A program made the position numbers and the translations under genes. The notes under the pieces are model-generated. The model saw only the letters and a list, made by a program, of their open reading frames with translations, was not told the DNA's origin and did no database searches. A DNA stretch of 64,000 bases from JBGAPH01 sp046349955 (GTDB lineage Bacteria > Planctomycetota > Planctomycetia > Pirellulales > JBGAPH01): assembly GCA_046349955.1 (NCBI GenBank), contig JAXMBI010000007.1, positions 186,001 to 250,000 of the forward strand, given 5' to 3'. How positions within the stretch are numbered: position 1 is the stretch's first letter; each line of letters starts with the position of its first letter. This document shows, piece after piece, positions 18,251 through 28,032 of the stretch.

Positions 18251-20497
18251 ATGCGTGCGACTCTGTTCGGCTGGTTGATCCTGGGAGTCCTGTGCGTCGA
18301 TCGTCTCGCCGCCGAGCCCCCTCCGCCCCCCGAGCATGAGCTGGTGCTGCAGATGCCGCCCTCGACGGGCGTCGGCTCGGTGGCGGTGTCGCCGGACGGC
18401 GCCCTCGTCGCCACCGGGGCCGGCGAAGGGGGCGTGCGTCTCTACGACGCCCTCAGCGGCCGCTTCCTCCGCTGCCTAGGCAACGACGCCGGGGATCGCG
18501 GCGTTTGCTTCTCGCCCGACGGCCGCACCCTCACCGCCGCCGGCTTCCACATGGACAAGCTCGTCGGCCTGTTCGACGTGCAGTCAGGCAAGCGAGTGCT
18601 CACCCTGCCAGGGCACACCGAGTGGGAAGCCTACGCCACGGCCCTTTCGCCCGACGGCAAGCTGCTCGCCTCGACAGGAACCGACAGGCAGATCCTCGTT
18701 TGGGAACTCCCCTCAGGCAAGCTGCGGCTGCAGTTAGCCACGCCGGATTTCGTTGTCTCGGCGCTCGCCTTCTCGCCCGACAGCGCCACGCTGGCCAGCG
18801 GCGGCGGCGACAAACAGATTCACCTCTGGGACGCGGCGAGCGGCCAGCTTCGCCGCTCGCTGACGGGCCACCGCGCCTGGATCGCGCAGCTCGAATTCTC
18901 GCCCGACGGCCAAACGCTGCTCAGCGGCGCCTGCGACTGGGCCTCGCACCGCGCGCACGATTGGCCGCGCCCCGCTGGCAGCGGCCCCGAGCAGAGCGAG
19001 TGGCGGCTGTGGGACGTCGCCTCGGGGAATCTGCTTCGCGCAGTCCCGCGGGAGGGTCGCCTGCTTGCAGTCGCCTTCTCGCCCGATGGTCGGTCGATCG
19101 CCTGCGGCGTCGACAAGGAAGTTCGGCTCTACGAACGCGCCGCCGAGTCCCCAGGCAAGGTCGTAGCAACGCACGACGCCGGCGTCACCGACCTGGCGTT
19201 TACGCCCGACGGCGCGGCTCTGCTCACCACCAGTCACGACCAGACGGTGAAGCGCACGAACCTGGCGACGGGCAAGACCGAATGGACCGCGCCTGGCTAC
19301 TTCGAACAGGTGAACTCGGTGGCCTTGTCCGACGACGGCGACCTGCTCGTCACCGGCAGCAGCGATCTACGATTTGTGCGGCAAAAGATTGCCGCTGGCG
19401 CCCACGAGATCAGCGCCGGGGCGGTGCGGGTATGGGATGCGCGGCGGGGCCGATTACTGCGGCGGCTGGGGGATCCGTCCGAGCAGGTGATGGCGGTGGC
19501 GATCTCCCCCGATCGCACGCGTCTGGCGAGCGGGGCCGCTACGGCGACCGGGGGCGGGGCGGTCAATGTGTGGGACGAACAGAGCGGTAAGCTGCTGTGG
19601 TCGACCAAGGAGCATGGCCAAGAAGTGCTGGCCGTCGCCTTCGCTCCGCGGGGCGACACGCTGGCCGCCGGAGACGCGGCAGGCAACGTGGTGGTCCGCG
19701 AGGCCGCGAGCGGCCGCGTGTTGCACACCCTCGCGGGGCATGCCGGTGGGGCAACGTCGCTCGTTTACGCGCCCGACGGCGCAACGCTCTTCTGCGGCGC
19801 AGCGCACGGCGGCGCCAAAGCCTGGGACGTTGCTTCCGGCCAGTTGCGTTATGCCTGCCAACCGTCGAACAGCGCAGCGGCAGCGTTTCGCGGCGACCGC
19901 TTGCTGACCTCGCTGGGGCTCTCGCGCGACGGCCAGACGCTGGCCGTTGGGCCGTCGAGCGTCAACAACGAGTACGTCGAGCCCGTGCGGCTATGGAACG
20001 CAGCCACCGGCAAGCTCGTGCGCGACTTCACGCCCGAAGAAATCCACGGCCGGCCGATGGCCCTCTCTCCCGACGGCAAGCTCCTGGCCACCGGCGGCAA
20101 GTGGGTAAAGCTCTGGGACACCAGCACCGGCAAGCTCGTGCGCGAACTCTACGGACACCTCAAGCGCACGCAATCGATCGTCTTCTCCTCCGATGGCCGC
20201 CTGCTCGTCGCCGGAGGCAGCTACGGTTCGACCAACCTCTGGGACGTGGCGAGCGGCCAGCACCTGGCGACGCTGCAGACCTTCGCCGATGGCGCAGGCA
20301 ACAGCGCCGACGTCTGGGCGGCGTTTCAGGCCGATGGGACCTACGCGGGCTCGGAAGACGTGGAGCGGTTCCTCGCCTGGCGGGTGGGGGAGGAGTTGCT
20401 GACGCCGCAAGACCTACGGAAGGAGTTCCATAGCCCGGAGAGGGTCGAGGCGGCGCTCGCGTCAGGAGCCGAGCGCACTGGGCCGGCTTCCCCCTAA
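18251..20497 (+). CDS. Secreted WD40-repeat beta-propeller protein
   Basis: The protein has 748 residues from the ATG at 18251, which begins a clear signal peptide (MRATLFGWLILGVLCVDRLAA); GGAG lies about 10 bases upstream. About a dozen WD40 repeats follow, each with FSPDGxxLASG and a terminal LWD, for example FSPDSATLASGGGDKQIHLW. That is enough for two seven-bladed propellers. It has no kinase or other fused domain. The role is probably a periplasmic interaction scaffold. It converges with the PEP-CTERM fusion gene (23-bp gap). Confidence 0.9.
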   Translation: MRATLFGWLILGVLCVDRLAAEPPPPPEHELVLQMPPSTGVGSVAVSPDGALVATGAGEGGVRLYDALSGRFLRCLGNDAGDRGVCFSPDGRTLTAAGFHMDKLVGLFDVQSGKRVLTLPGHTEWEAYATALSPDGKLLASTGTDRQILVWELPSGKLRLQLATPDFVVSALAFSPDSATLASGGGDKQIHLWDAASGQLRRSLTGHRAWIAQLEFSPDGQTLLSGACDWASHRAHDWPRPAGSGPEQSEWRLWDVASGNLLRAVPREGRLLAVAFSPDGRSIACGVDKEVRLYERAAESPGKVVATHDAGVTDLAFTPDGAALLTTSHDQTVKRTNLATGKTEWTAPGYFEQVNSVALSDDGDLLVTGSSDLRFVRQKIAAGAHEISAGAVRVWDARRGRLLRRLGDPSEQVMAVAISPDRTRLASGAATATGGGAVNVWDEQSGKLLWSTKEHGQEVLAVAFAPRGDTLAAGDAAGNVVVREAASGRVLHTLAGHAGGATSLVYAPDGATLFCGAAHGGAKAWDVASGQLRYACQPSNSAAAAFRGDRLLTSLGLSRDGQTLAVGPSSVNNEYVEPVRLWNAATGKLVRDFTPEEIHGRPMALSPDGKLLATGGKWVKLWDTSTGKLVRELYGHLKRTQSIVFSSDGRLLVAGGSYGSTNLWDVASGQHLATLQTFADGAGNSADVWAAFQADGTYAGSEDVERFLAWRVGEELLTPQDLRKEFHSPERVEAALASGAERTGPASP

Positions 20498-20520
20498 GGT
20501 GCGTCGAGGCATCGCCGGCT

Positions 20521-23500
20521 TCAACCGGTGCGATCACCTTTCGTAGACCATCGGCCCCTTGCCGAATAGAGAAGGACGGACAGCGTGAGCGCGTTCAGCG
20601 CGAGGACGATCGCCCTGGGCTCCGGAACCGCGGGGCTCGCGCTCGCTGCAAAGTTGGCTTTGAGGATCCCAAAGTCGTTCAAGTTGATTGCGGCGTTCGC
20701 ATCGAAGTCGCCTTGATACCAAAACCCCTGCCGTCCGAAGTGGGCCTTGAGCAGGCCGAAGTCCTGCAGGTCCACGACCGAGTCGAGGTTGGCATCGCCC
20801 GGCAGAAGCGACAGTGGCGGCTCCGGATCGAGTTCCGCCCGCCAGCCCGCGCGATGACCCTGGGGATCGATGCCGGCGCCGGCGACGACCTTGCCATCGT
20901 CGGAGATCGCAGTCGCCTGCTCGAGCTTCCAGCCTGCCAGCGCCGCCGCGACGGCTGGATCCTGCGACAGGATCGCCTGAAGGTCTCGAAATCCGTGGAA
21001 CGGATCCCAGATCGCCGGAACCGCTGTTCCCGCGCGCGAGAATTGTCCGACGATTCGGCTGCCATCGGCCGACACATCAAAAACGCGCGCGAACGAATTG
21101 GGCGAATTGTCTAGCTCGACCAGCCCGGTTTGCTCCGACCAGCGGAACGGCGATTCCAGAACGCTGTCGCCGACGATGCGGTTGCTCGCCCCCACGACCA
21201 CTTTTCCATCACGAGAGATCGCCACTCCGAGGTTGGAACGGACGCCCGGCGGATTCTCGATGCGTGCGAAGGGACCGCTCGGCGGCGCCACGAACGACCA
21301 GTAGTTTCCCCCTCCCTGAAACACATCAAAGTGGTCTTGGCCGAGCGTCCGCTGGCCGTCGCCAGAAACGTCGAAGGCCGCGCTAAGCGTCGCCCAGTCC
21401 GGAATCCCCATCCCCTGCATTCCGTTTTCAGGCGTCCAGCGAAAGGCCTCGGCGCCGCGCTTTGTGGTTCCGGCGCCCACAATCACTGTGCCGTCGAACG
21501 AAACGCCGGTTGCCGAACTTATGAAAGCGCCCTCGGGGAGGTCGCCGAGCGGCGTCATGCCTTCCTCGCGCGTCCAGCGAAAGGCCTCCGTGCTGTTCGG
21601 CAAGGTACGACTCGAACTCGAGCCGCCAACGATCACTCGTCCGTCTCCAGAGATCGCTGTGGCCGCAGAGAGACCTCCCGGCGCGAGCGCACCAAGGTCT
21701 TCTAGCCCCGCTTGCTTCGTCCACAGAAAGGCGTGCGCAGCCCTGCCTTGATCCGTGAATGTGCCTCCCACGACCGCATTGCCATCGGCTGAAATACCAT
21801 GCACATCGGTGCGGAGATCACCAGGCAGACTGCCCAAAGGTGTGAACTCGGCGCCGGACGCGCACCGGCCCCCGGTCGCGGCCGCGCAGCCTGCAACGAA
21901 CAAGGCCCAGGACCACCGACGCGAGACGGTCTGAAGTGAGAGCCGGCTCGATCGCCCTCGGCGTCCCAACAGGATCGTCGCCGCCAATCCCCCTAAAGAC
22001 GCCAGGACGAAGCCGCTGGGTTCCGGAACGAGCTGCAGGCCGGCCGGGCGGTGGAGGTCGATCGATTGCGCCTTGTTCGTCAGCAACCGGAATGCATCGG
22101 GAGAGAAATCGTCTTGTGCCCCGGGCGCGGCAAAGAGTTCGACGAACGCGGGCGCCCCGAAGTTCTTGTAGGTCAGCACACTGATGGGATAGTCGCCCGC
22201 CGAAAGAGTGGCCACAGCCGTCGTCAACGCGGGGGCAACGCCATCTTCAGCGACAATCGAGTGGCCATCCGGGCTGATGGCGCCCACTCCGGCGACTTCG
22301 GTGAATGTCGCGCCGTCGATGGTCAACTGCACGCCGCTGAGAGAATCGAAGCCGAAAGTGAATTGGCCGTCCTGAGGCACATGCAAAACGCCCCGGGCCT
22401 CGAGCGCAAAGGCGTCGCTGGGCTGTTGGGGGCCAGGGAGATTCTGGTTTCCTCCGAACCAGCCCCGCTCCTCTCCGTACGGATCGCCAAAATTCACCGA
22501 GTTCACCGACACCGCGTCTACCTGATCGAGCGGCCCAGGCGCATCGATCAGGCTGCGCGCGGCAGCAAGGTTTGCTAACTCGCCGGCGTGCCGCTGCACC
22601 TGCGTCAAGGCAAAGCCGCCTGCGACTGCAGGAATCGTGCCTACGAGATCCCGGCCGGGATCGCCCACGAGGGCGAACTGTTTGTCGCCGGGCCCTTTAG
22701 CCTGAAGGCCAAAGGCCGCGGCGCTGGGGCCATTGAAGTAGACCACCTCGACATCGTGATCCCCCGGCCCCAGCTGCACAGTTCCCTGCGATCGACCCAG
22801 AGGATGCGTGCTAGGGTCGATCAGCGATCCGTAAGACGTGACTCGCGATGCGGGTCCGTTAAATTTGGCGCCGTCAATCCAGAGTTCGAACCCGTCGTCG
22901 GAATTGACGGCGAACTCCCAGGTTCCCTCGCGGCCAGCGGGAATCCGAATCGTGCCATGAGCCACTAACTGGAGGTTCTCCGCCGACGCCGGGACGACGT
23001 CGCCGCAACGGACGATTTCAAACCGCCGTCGATCTCCCGTCAACAGGCTGTCGCTGATCACCGGATGTGGGTAGCCGTCGGCGTACGACAGAACAGGAGT
23101 TTGGTAGTCGCGAACGATCGCCCCGGCCGGAGGCTGAAAAAGTCGGGTCAAGGCGACGTTCAGGTCGGTCTCCGGACCGAGCGCCGGTACATACAGTTCC
23201 CGCACGCCCCATAGGCCCTCGGCGCCCGCCGGACCAGGAAGATGCTGGGCTACGGGCGCGGGCGGATCGAAATCGCTGGCCAGCTGCGTTTCGTACTCGA
23301 CGATGAACGGGGCAGGCTGATCCCGCGCGGCGCGCCAGCCGTCGGCCGAGAGCTGCACGTAGTCCTCATCGGCGCGCTTGCCATCGGGCTCCCCGTTGGC
23401 CCAATCCGTGTAGGTGAATGGCTCGCCGTCGGTCCACTTCCAGCCGATTCCATCGCCCGGCAACCCGCCGAGGCCAACTTTGCCGTCGTGAGCCGGATTG

Positions 23501-23937
23501 GGCGGCGACGAGGCCGACTCGCCACCGCCGAACGCCTCGTCGTCGGTAAGCCCGATCCAGCCAAACCAGGAGGCGCCCTGCCATTGTTGCGATCGCAGGA
23601 AGGCGTTCTCCTGCGCAGTGCTCGGAGCGGCTAAGTGACCGAGGGCGTTCTTCCCTGTCACTGACTCACGGCTTGCGTTGGCGAGCGCATTTGCTTCGAG
23701 AAACGTATGTCGAGCGCCGTCTTCGCCGTTGGCGAAACGAGCGCTGGTCCACCCCGCGCCGCGCAGCTCGTACAGGTTCCAGGTTCCTCCAGGGCCGTAC
23801 GGTCCGGTGACATACACCTGGGCCGGCAGGCTGCTGGGACAAAACGCGCTCACGGCGCAACAAACTGCCGCCCAGCGTCGCCAATTCACACGCGCGAGAC
23901 CGCTGCCCCGCTTCCAGCCGATGAAGAGCCTAAACAT
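20521..23937 (-). CDS. C-type lectin/PA14 PEP-CTERM protein fused to HAF-repeat dockerin PEP-CTERM protein
   Basis: The start at 23937 has GGAGAG upstream and opens a signal peptide ending near LPAQ; the product is about 1138 residues. In the longer frame from 23991, the domains are: C-type lectin-like (WIGLTDDEAF...WKWTDGEPFTYTDW), residues 140-235; PA14-like, 320-440; a second beta domain, 450-640; VPEPSG plus a hydrophobic helix and RRGR, 655-684, which is a complete PEP-CTERM anchor; then a second signal-peptide-like segment (RRWSWALFVAGCAAATGG), 691-712; HAF repeats (AFLWT...LGALAPGG), 714-1010; dockerin loops, 1062-1115; and a second PEP-CTERM anchor (VPEPRA), 1122-1150. The architecture reads as two exosortase-sorted proteins joined in frame. 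Confidence 0.88.
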   Translation of the reverse strand: MFRLFIGWKRGSGLARVNWRRWAAVCCAVSAFCPSSLPAQVYVTGPYGPGGTWNLYELRGAGWTSARFANGEDGARHTFLEANALANASRESVTGKNALGHLAAPSTAQENAFLRSQQWQGASWFGWIGLTDDEAFGGGESASSPPNPAHDGKVGLGGLPGDGIGWKWTDGEPFTYTDWANGEPDGKRADEDYVQLSADGWRAARDQPAPFIVEYETQLASDFDPPAPVAQHLPGPAGAEGLWGVRELYVPALGPETDLNVALTRLFQPPAGAIVRDYQTPVLSYADGYPHPVISDSLLTGDRRRFEIVRCGDVVPASAENLQLVAHGTIRIPAGREGTWEFAVNSDDGFELWIDGAKFNGPASRVTSYGSLIDPSTHPLGRSQGTVQLGPGDHDVEVVYFNGPSAAAFGLQAKGPGDKQFALVGDPGRDLVGTIPAVAGGFALTQVQRHAGELANLAAARSLIDAPGPLDQVDAVSVNSVNFGDPYGEERGWFGGNQNLPGPQQPSDAFALEARGVLHVPQDGQFTFGFDSLSGVQLTIDGATFTEVAGVGAISPDGHSIVAEDGVAPALTTAVATLSAGDYPISVLTYKNFGAPAFVELFAAPGAQDDFSPDAFRLLTNKAQSIDLHRPAGLQLVPEPSGFVLASLGGLAATILLGRRGRSSRLSLQTVSRRWSWALFVAGCAAATGGRCASGAEFTPLGSLPGDLRTDVHGISADGNAVVGGTFTDQGRAAHAFLWTKQAGLEDLGALAPGGLSAATAISGDGRVIVGGSSSSRTLPNSTEAFRWTREEGMTPLGDLPEGAFISSATGVSFDGTVIVGAGTTKRGAEAFRWTPENGMQGMGIPDWATLSAAFDVSGDGQRTLGQDHFDVFQGGGNYWSFVAPPSGPFARIENPPGVRSNLGVAISRDGKVVVGASNRIVGDSVLESPFRWSEQTGLVELDNSPNSFARVFDVSADGSRIVGQFSRAGTAVPAIWDPFHGFRDLQAILSQDPAVAAALAGWKLEQATAISDDGKVVAGAGIDPQGHRAGWRAELDPEPPLSLLPGDANLDSVVDLQDFGLLKAHFGRQGFWYQGDFDANAAINLNDFGILKANFAASASPAVPEPRAIVLALNALTLSVLLYSARGRWSTKGDRTG

Positions 23938-24095
23938 GATGTTCTCTCCGACAAGAGGTAGAATAGGAAAATGCATTCCGTTGGCGCGCACCGCGATCGC
24001 GATATGCCTGAATCAGTTTCGGTTCGATGGCCGTTCCGCCACTAAGGCAGCGTTTTTACGCGCCGGCGGCGTTAGCCTTCAGCAGCCCGCGATGC

Positions 24096-26324
24096 TCACC
24101 AATCGCCAGGTGGCGAGTCAAAATAATGAACGACCTTTTTCTTGTGCCCGCGGTCTTTGAATCCCTTCTGCAGCCATTGAACGGCATCTTGCGACACCTT
24201 CGATCGATGAATGAGCAGCGCGTGGAGGTTGGGCAGTTCTGCGTAGCCAGGGAGCGATGCGTCGCTGCGGATGACCTGGTCGAGCGATAAGTCAAAAAGT
24301 TCCGGAAAGCCGGCGAGGATCTGCGGATGTGGCTCAGAGCCCACCGGTGAGCGAACCTTCAGTTCACGCAGTTGCTGTAGCTCACTGATCGCCCGCCATC
24401 CCTCGGCGGAGATTCGACCGTCTACCGTTAGTGAGCCGAGCACGCGGCCCGGCCCCCAGGCAAGTCCCTCTCCCGTCACGTGAGGTGCGAAAACCTTGAG
24501 GTAGCGCAGCTGAGAGGCGCCCCGGAGATGCTGGAGCGTCTCGTCGGTTACTTTCCCCAGTGCCACATGGCGTCTCCCGCCGCTGCCCAAGTGGAGCGTA
24601 CGCAACTGCGTGAGCTGCGAGAGAAACGCGGCGCCTTTGTCGGTGAGCTGAGGACACTCGAGCATTAGCGTGGTGAGACTTGGGAAGCCGCCGAGGACGG
24701 TGAGCCCCGCGTCGCTGAGATCAGGACAGCCGACGTACAAGGTTTCAAGTTCGACTAGTCCTTGGCAGTCGAGCAAGCCGCGGTCGGTAAACCCAGGACA
24801 ATCCAGGTACAGCTGCTTCAACTCCGTCCACCGCCCCAAGCCGATCAGATCACAGGCCTTCGAATCTCGAGTCGTTAAGCTGAACTCCCGCAGCGACGGT
24901 AGGCCGCGGCACGTTGCCAATTGTTCGACGATACGGTCTGCGTCGCCACCGGCGGCGACCTCGACGTAAAGAGAGGTGACCGCCGGCAGTTCGGCGAGCG
25001 CGGCGAACTCCGCCGGGGACAACTCCTGTCCCGCAAAACTCGCCCGCCAGGTTTTGACCACCGCGCTCTTGCGATCAATCGCGATCGACAACCTGCCCGG
25101 AACTAGCTCGAGTCCCCCGATGCGGCGTGTGAGCCTCTGTCGGAAAGTGTCTACGTTCGGTCCGGGGAGCCGATTCGTGTGGGGTAGGAGTTGCCAGTGC
25201 GCGGCCTCGCCCGCTCGCCAGACCAGTTGCAACGGCGGCGCGAACAGGGGCAACGAATAGCTGGGAGCGGACCCGGGAAGCACCAAGGCAGCTAAGCTAA
25301 CCGCGGCCAACCAGGTCCACACCACGCTGGTGCGCCGGGCGACGGCGGCGCTCAACACCTGCTCGAAGCGCTGCTTGAGCCCCCAAGCCGGCATGGCGGC
25401 GAACGCGAAGCCGAGTTGCGAATTGAGCCGGAGTTCTACGACCTCGAGCAGACAGCGGGCGTATTCCGCGGGAGAGCACTCCATCTCGCGCAGAACCTGT
25501 TCGTCGCAGGCCCGTTCGCGCTCGTCGCAGACTCGCCGATTGAGCCACCACACCAGCGGATGAAACCACCACACCACCTGACTAACCACCTGCAGCCACG
25601 CCAGCAGGGGATCACTCCGCTTCAGATGCATCAGCTCGTGTGCGAGCACCAGTTCGAGGCGGCGGCGCGGTCCTTCCGCGACCGCCGACGGCAGAATGAT
25701 GCTTGGCCGCCAAACACCAAACGACACAGGTCCCACATCCTGGCTTACGCGCACGGCCACCCGGCGTGACAGCCCAAGCCGCCGGCGGACCGAATTGCAG
25801 CAGGCCGACAGGTCTGGGCGCGGTTTCACGGTGTTCCGTAGCGTGACCAAAGAGCGTCGCCAGCGCTTCCACAGCGAGGCAATCACCAGTCCGCTGCCGA
25901 TGAGCCAACATACGGTCAGGGCTCTCGGCAGCATCTTCGAGACTTTGGGCTTGGCGACTGCCGCGGCCTCTGGCGGCGCTAATGTCGCGCGACGGGCTTG
26001 AACGTCCTCGGGGAAGATGGCACCGCGAGGAAACAGCGCGTAGTGAGCCGGGAACTCGCCGCGTGTGGACTCGGGAGGAATCATCGCGACGGTAGGGTTG
26101 AGCGTCCAACCGCTCGAAACAATTTCGTAAGACCAAAACAGCGACGCCCAACTGAAGACTCCTGTCGGACTGGCCATTTCGATCGGAACCAAGCACTTGA
26201 GCAGCGCCACGACGCCGAGGGCGTACGCCAAGCGAGGCCGTCGTCGGCCCAAAGTGGTCAAGAGCGCCGCCACGATCAGGATCGTGACGGTCACCTCGAT
26301 CAATTGCAGCCGAAAATCGAACAT
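24096..26324 (-). CDS. BlaR1-like M56 membrane metallopeptidase with LRR sensor domain
   Basis: The protein has 742 residues and lies 15 bp after the BlaI-type gene, so the two are co-transcribed. Hydrophobic helices at about 8-25, 33-50, 131-150, 243-262 and 332-350 frame a cytoplasmic zinc-protease loop. That loop carries HELMH at 229-233 and a downstream CDERERACDEQV with a likely third ligand. In BlaR1/MecR1 the extracellular C-terminus is a penicillin-binding sensor. Here residues about 400-742 are instead leucine-rich repeats (LKQLYLDCPGFTDRGLLD, LTTLMLECPQLTDKGAAFLS). It probably senses an unknown extracellular ligand through the LRRs and cleaves the repressor. Confidence 0.9.
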   Translation of the reverse strand: MFDFRLQLIEVTVTILIVAALLTTLGRRRPRLAYALGVVALLKCLVPIEMASPTGVFSWASLFWSYEIVSSGWTLNPTVAMIPPESTRGEFPAHYALFPRGAIFPEDVQARRATLAPPEAAAVAKPKVSKMLPRALTVCWLIGSGLVIASLWKRWRRSLVTLRNTVKPRPDLSACCNSVRRRLGLSRRVAVRVSQDVGPVSFGVWRPSIILPSAVAEGPRRRLELVLAHELMHLKRSDPLLAWLQVVSQVVWWFHPLVWWLNRRVCDERERACDEQVLREMECSPAEYARCLLEVVELRLNSQLGFAFAAMPAWGLKQRFEQVLSAAVARRTSVVWTWLAAVSLAALVLPGSAPSYSLPLFAPPLQLVWRAGEAAHWQLLPHTNRLPGPNVDTFRQRLTRRIGGLELVPGRLSIAIDRKSAVVKTWRASFAGQELSPAEFAALAELPAVTSLYVEVAAGGDADRIVEQLATCRGLPSLREFSLTTRDSKACDLIGLGRWTELKQLYLDCPGFTDRGLLDCQGLVELETLYVGCPDLSDAGLTVLGGFPSLTTLMLECPQLTDKGAAFLSQLTQLRTLHLGSGGRRHVALGKVTDETLQHLRGASQLRYLKVFAPHVTGEGLAWGPGRVLGSLTVDGRISAEGWRAISELQQLRELKVRSPVGSEPHPQILAGFPELFDLSLDQVIRSDASLPGYAELPNLHALLIHRSKVSQDAVQWLQKGFKDRGHKKKVVHYFDSPPGDW

Positions 26325-26339
26325 GGTGCGGGCCGCCGG

Positions 26340-26735
26340 TCATTTCGTAGGCTTGGGAGGCGACGATTCGTACTGATCGAGCAAAGCGCGGAGCTCCGCC
26401 AGTTCTTCCGGCGAGGGGTTCCGCTCCGCAATCAAATGCTGCCACAAGGGGAGCGTTTGGCCGCCAAAAAGACGCCGCACGAGGTCGTTTACCGTGTCGC
26501 GAACGACGCTCGAGCGCTGAGCCGCCGCGCTGTAGACCTTGGTCCGGCCCTGCCGCCGCGCCTTGAGATACCCCTTCGTTTCCAGCCGCCGTAGATAGGT
26601 CTGCACGGTCACGTACGTCGGTGCGTCCGGGCCCGTCAGCGCTTCGCTCACTTGGGCGAGCGTCGCCTCGCCCAGCTCCCACACGGCGTGGACGATCTGC
26701 ATTTCGTTCTTCGAAAGGGGCGCGCGCTTGGCCAT
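26340..26735 (-). CDS. BlaI/MecI/CopY-family repressor
   Basis: This 131-residue protein starts at the ATG at 26735 (MAKRAPLSKNEMQI), with GAGGAA six bases upstream. The winged helix is at residues 8-75 (MQIVHAVWELGEATLAQVSEAL, then TVQTYLRRLETKGYLKARRQG). A dimerisation region with the usual LFGG segment follows. It is expected to repress its own operon until cut by the adjacent M56 peptidase. A strong dyad overlaps the -10 region of its promoter. Confidence 0.93.
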   Translation of the reverse strand: MAKRAPLSKNEMQIVHAVWELGEATLAQVSEALTGPDAPTYVTVQTYLRRLETKGYLKARRQGRTKVYSAAAQRSSVVRDTVNDLVRRLFGGQTLPLWQHLIAERNPSPEELAELRALLDQYESSPPKPTK

Positions 26736-26753
26736 GGCGTTTCCTCGCATCAG

Positions 26754-26785
26754 TACGTCTGTACGCGAATGTACGTACAAACGTA
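26754..26785. promoter_or_regulatory. Probable BlaI-type operator dyad
   Basis: The left arm TACGTCTGTACG (26754-26765) and right arm CGTACAAACGTA (26774-26785) are inverted repeats matching at 11 of 12 positions, with an 8-base spacer. A nested perfect palindrome TGTACGTACA lies at 26770-26779. The site covers the -10 hexamer of the repressor gene, as expected for autorepression. Confidence 0.75.
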
Positions 26786-26796
26786 ATTGGCGTCAA
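26768..26796 (-). promoter_or_regulatory. Promoter of the BlaI-M56 operon
   Basis: On the minus strand TTGACG (26796-26791) and TACATT (26773-26768) are 17 bases apart, about 33 bases before the repressor ATG. The -10 element lies inside the operator dyad. Confidence 0.65.
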
Positions 26797-26895
26797 GCGA
26801 TCGGCGCGGAGATTTTCGGGCGGGGCGGCGGCCGCGTCCCAGGCGCCCCTGCTACGGCCTTCCGGCTCCGACCGGAACCCAATTCACCGTGTTCC

Positions 26896-27558
26896 GTCGC
26901 CAGGAGCAGGGCGTCTGCGGTCGCCCTGAGGAACGCTAATTCGCGGCGCGGGAGATTGCATTCTCTGGAAATAGAGCCTCCGGTACATATCGCTTTCGGC
27001 TTGGGATGCCTCGAGATCAGTCTTGTGCGCTGGAGATTCGTTTCGAGATGAGCGCGATGCAATAGCTCGGCGTCCCGTTTGGTTGACAACCGACGGTGGT
27101 CCGACCAACCACGCCACAACATAGGGCGACTACAAACGTCACCACACAAGATCGTCCGTAAGAGCGGAACTGAGGCCGTCTCATTCAGATCCACACTCCG
27201 TCAGTCAACGTGTTTGGACGCCCCAGCGGACGGTGTCCAGGTCGGACGGGCAAGCCATGACTGGTCACCTTGCGGTTCGGAAGGCCGGCAGGTTCCGCCG
27301 TATTTTTGCGCGGGCTGATTTGGCCAACGTGGCCGAGGGTCAGCACTTGTCCAGTTGAGTCATGCGCTTCATCCGGGGCTGCCCAAGAGTCGATCTAGCT
27401 CCGGCGATTCAACGATAGCAACCACAGCGACTTCACGTTCACCAGGTGGTCGATACCTCTAGGCGATAGATGGGTGCGACTTGTTCCACTTGCCGGGCAG
27501 CGACACAGTTAGCCTCTGAAGCGATCGGCTGCCAGACAACGCCCGAGCTGCTTCGTCG
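26896..27558. other. Gene-poor lower-GC region
   Basis: About 660 bp with no convincing gene. Short reverse frames near 26793-27194 lack protein-like composition. No clear hairpin terminator, RNA gene or transposase remnant is visible. Confidence 0.5.
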
Positions 27559-27918
27559 TCAAAGTTCTTGCAGTTTTACGATGTCCACCCGAACAAGGTC
27601 AGGTAGGTCTGCGAGCACATGAAAGGCGTCGAATGAAGTGTTTTGGAGATGCACTCTTTCGGCGGAAAGCACGTAGTCATCCGCCAGGAACTGCCATTGG
27701 GGGCGAGCGGCAACATTCGAATCTCTAGTCGGAGACGTGCCGATGCCCGGTGCGGATCGAAAGTAAATCTCTACGACGCCATGTTCGGCGTCCGCTGCCC
27801 GAAGAACACGCAGGGCGTTCGCCCGCCGCCGGGCCGCAGATGCATAGATACCGAGCGGAATTGAACTCGCAGTTACGCAAATAAGAAGCCAGCGAAGCGT
27901 GAACCTGAAGCGTGGCAT
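27559..27918 (-). CDS. Small membrane-anchored hypothetical protein (FTLRWLL type)
   Basis: About 119 residues. I prefer the ATG at 27918 over a TTG at 27924. It starts MPRFRFTLRWLLICVTASSIPLGIYASAARRRANALRVL. This is the recurring planctomycete arrangement of a basic start, FTLRWLL, one helix and an alanine/arginine-rich stalk, usually followed by LRR-like sequence. The C-terminal part (LQNTSFDAFHVLADLPDLVRVDIVKLQEL) looks like a single LRR, so the protein may be truncated. It lies inside the 24-bp-repeat-bounded segment. Confidence 0.6.
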   Translation of the reverse strand: MPRFRFTLRWLLICVTASSIPLGIYASAARRRANALRVLRAADAEHGVVEIYFRSAPGIGTSPTRDSNVAARPQWQFLADDYVLSAERVHLQNTSFDAFHVLADLPDLVRVDIVKLQEL

Positions 27919-27924
27919 TTGCAA

Positions 27925-28032
27925 TCAGCCCGTTCTGCGGGTCAGGAGAAACTGCCACTCATTGTCGGCGACCGTAGTGGCATGGTGCAACAGCGGTCAA
28001 TCGCGCCGCAGATGTGTGCTTCAGGAGCCGAC
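27925..28032. other. Short intergenic gap after the FTLRWLL gene
   Basis: About 108 bp between the start of the small anchored protein and the end of the propeller gene. It contains no ORF with protein-like composition and no clear terminator. One copy of the 24-bp repeat begins at 28041, just inside the propeller gene. Confidence 0.4.

Noticed and set aside
26793..27194. 133-residue reverse ORF next to the BlaI promoter
   Set aside because: It would run through the -35 region and one 24-bp repeat; no protein-like pattern or ribosome site.
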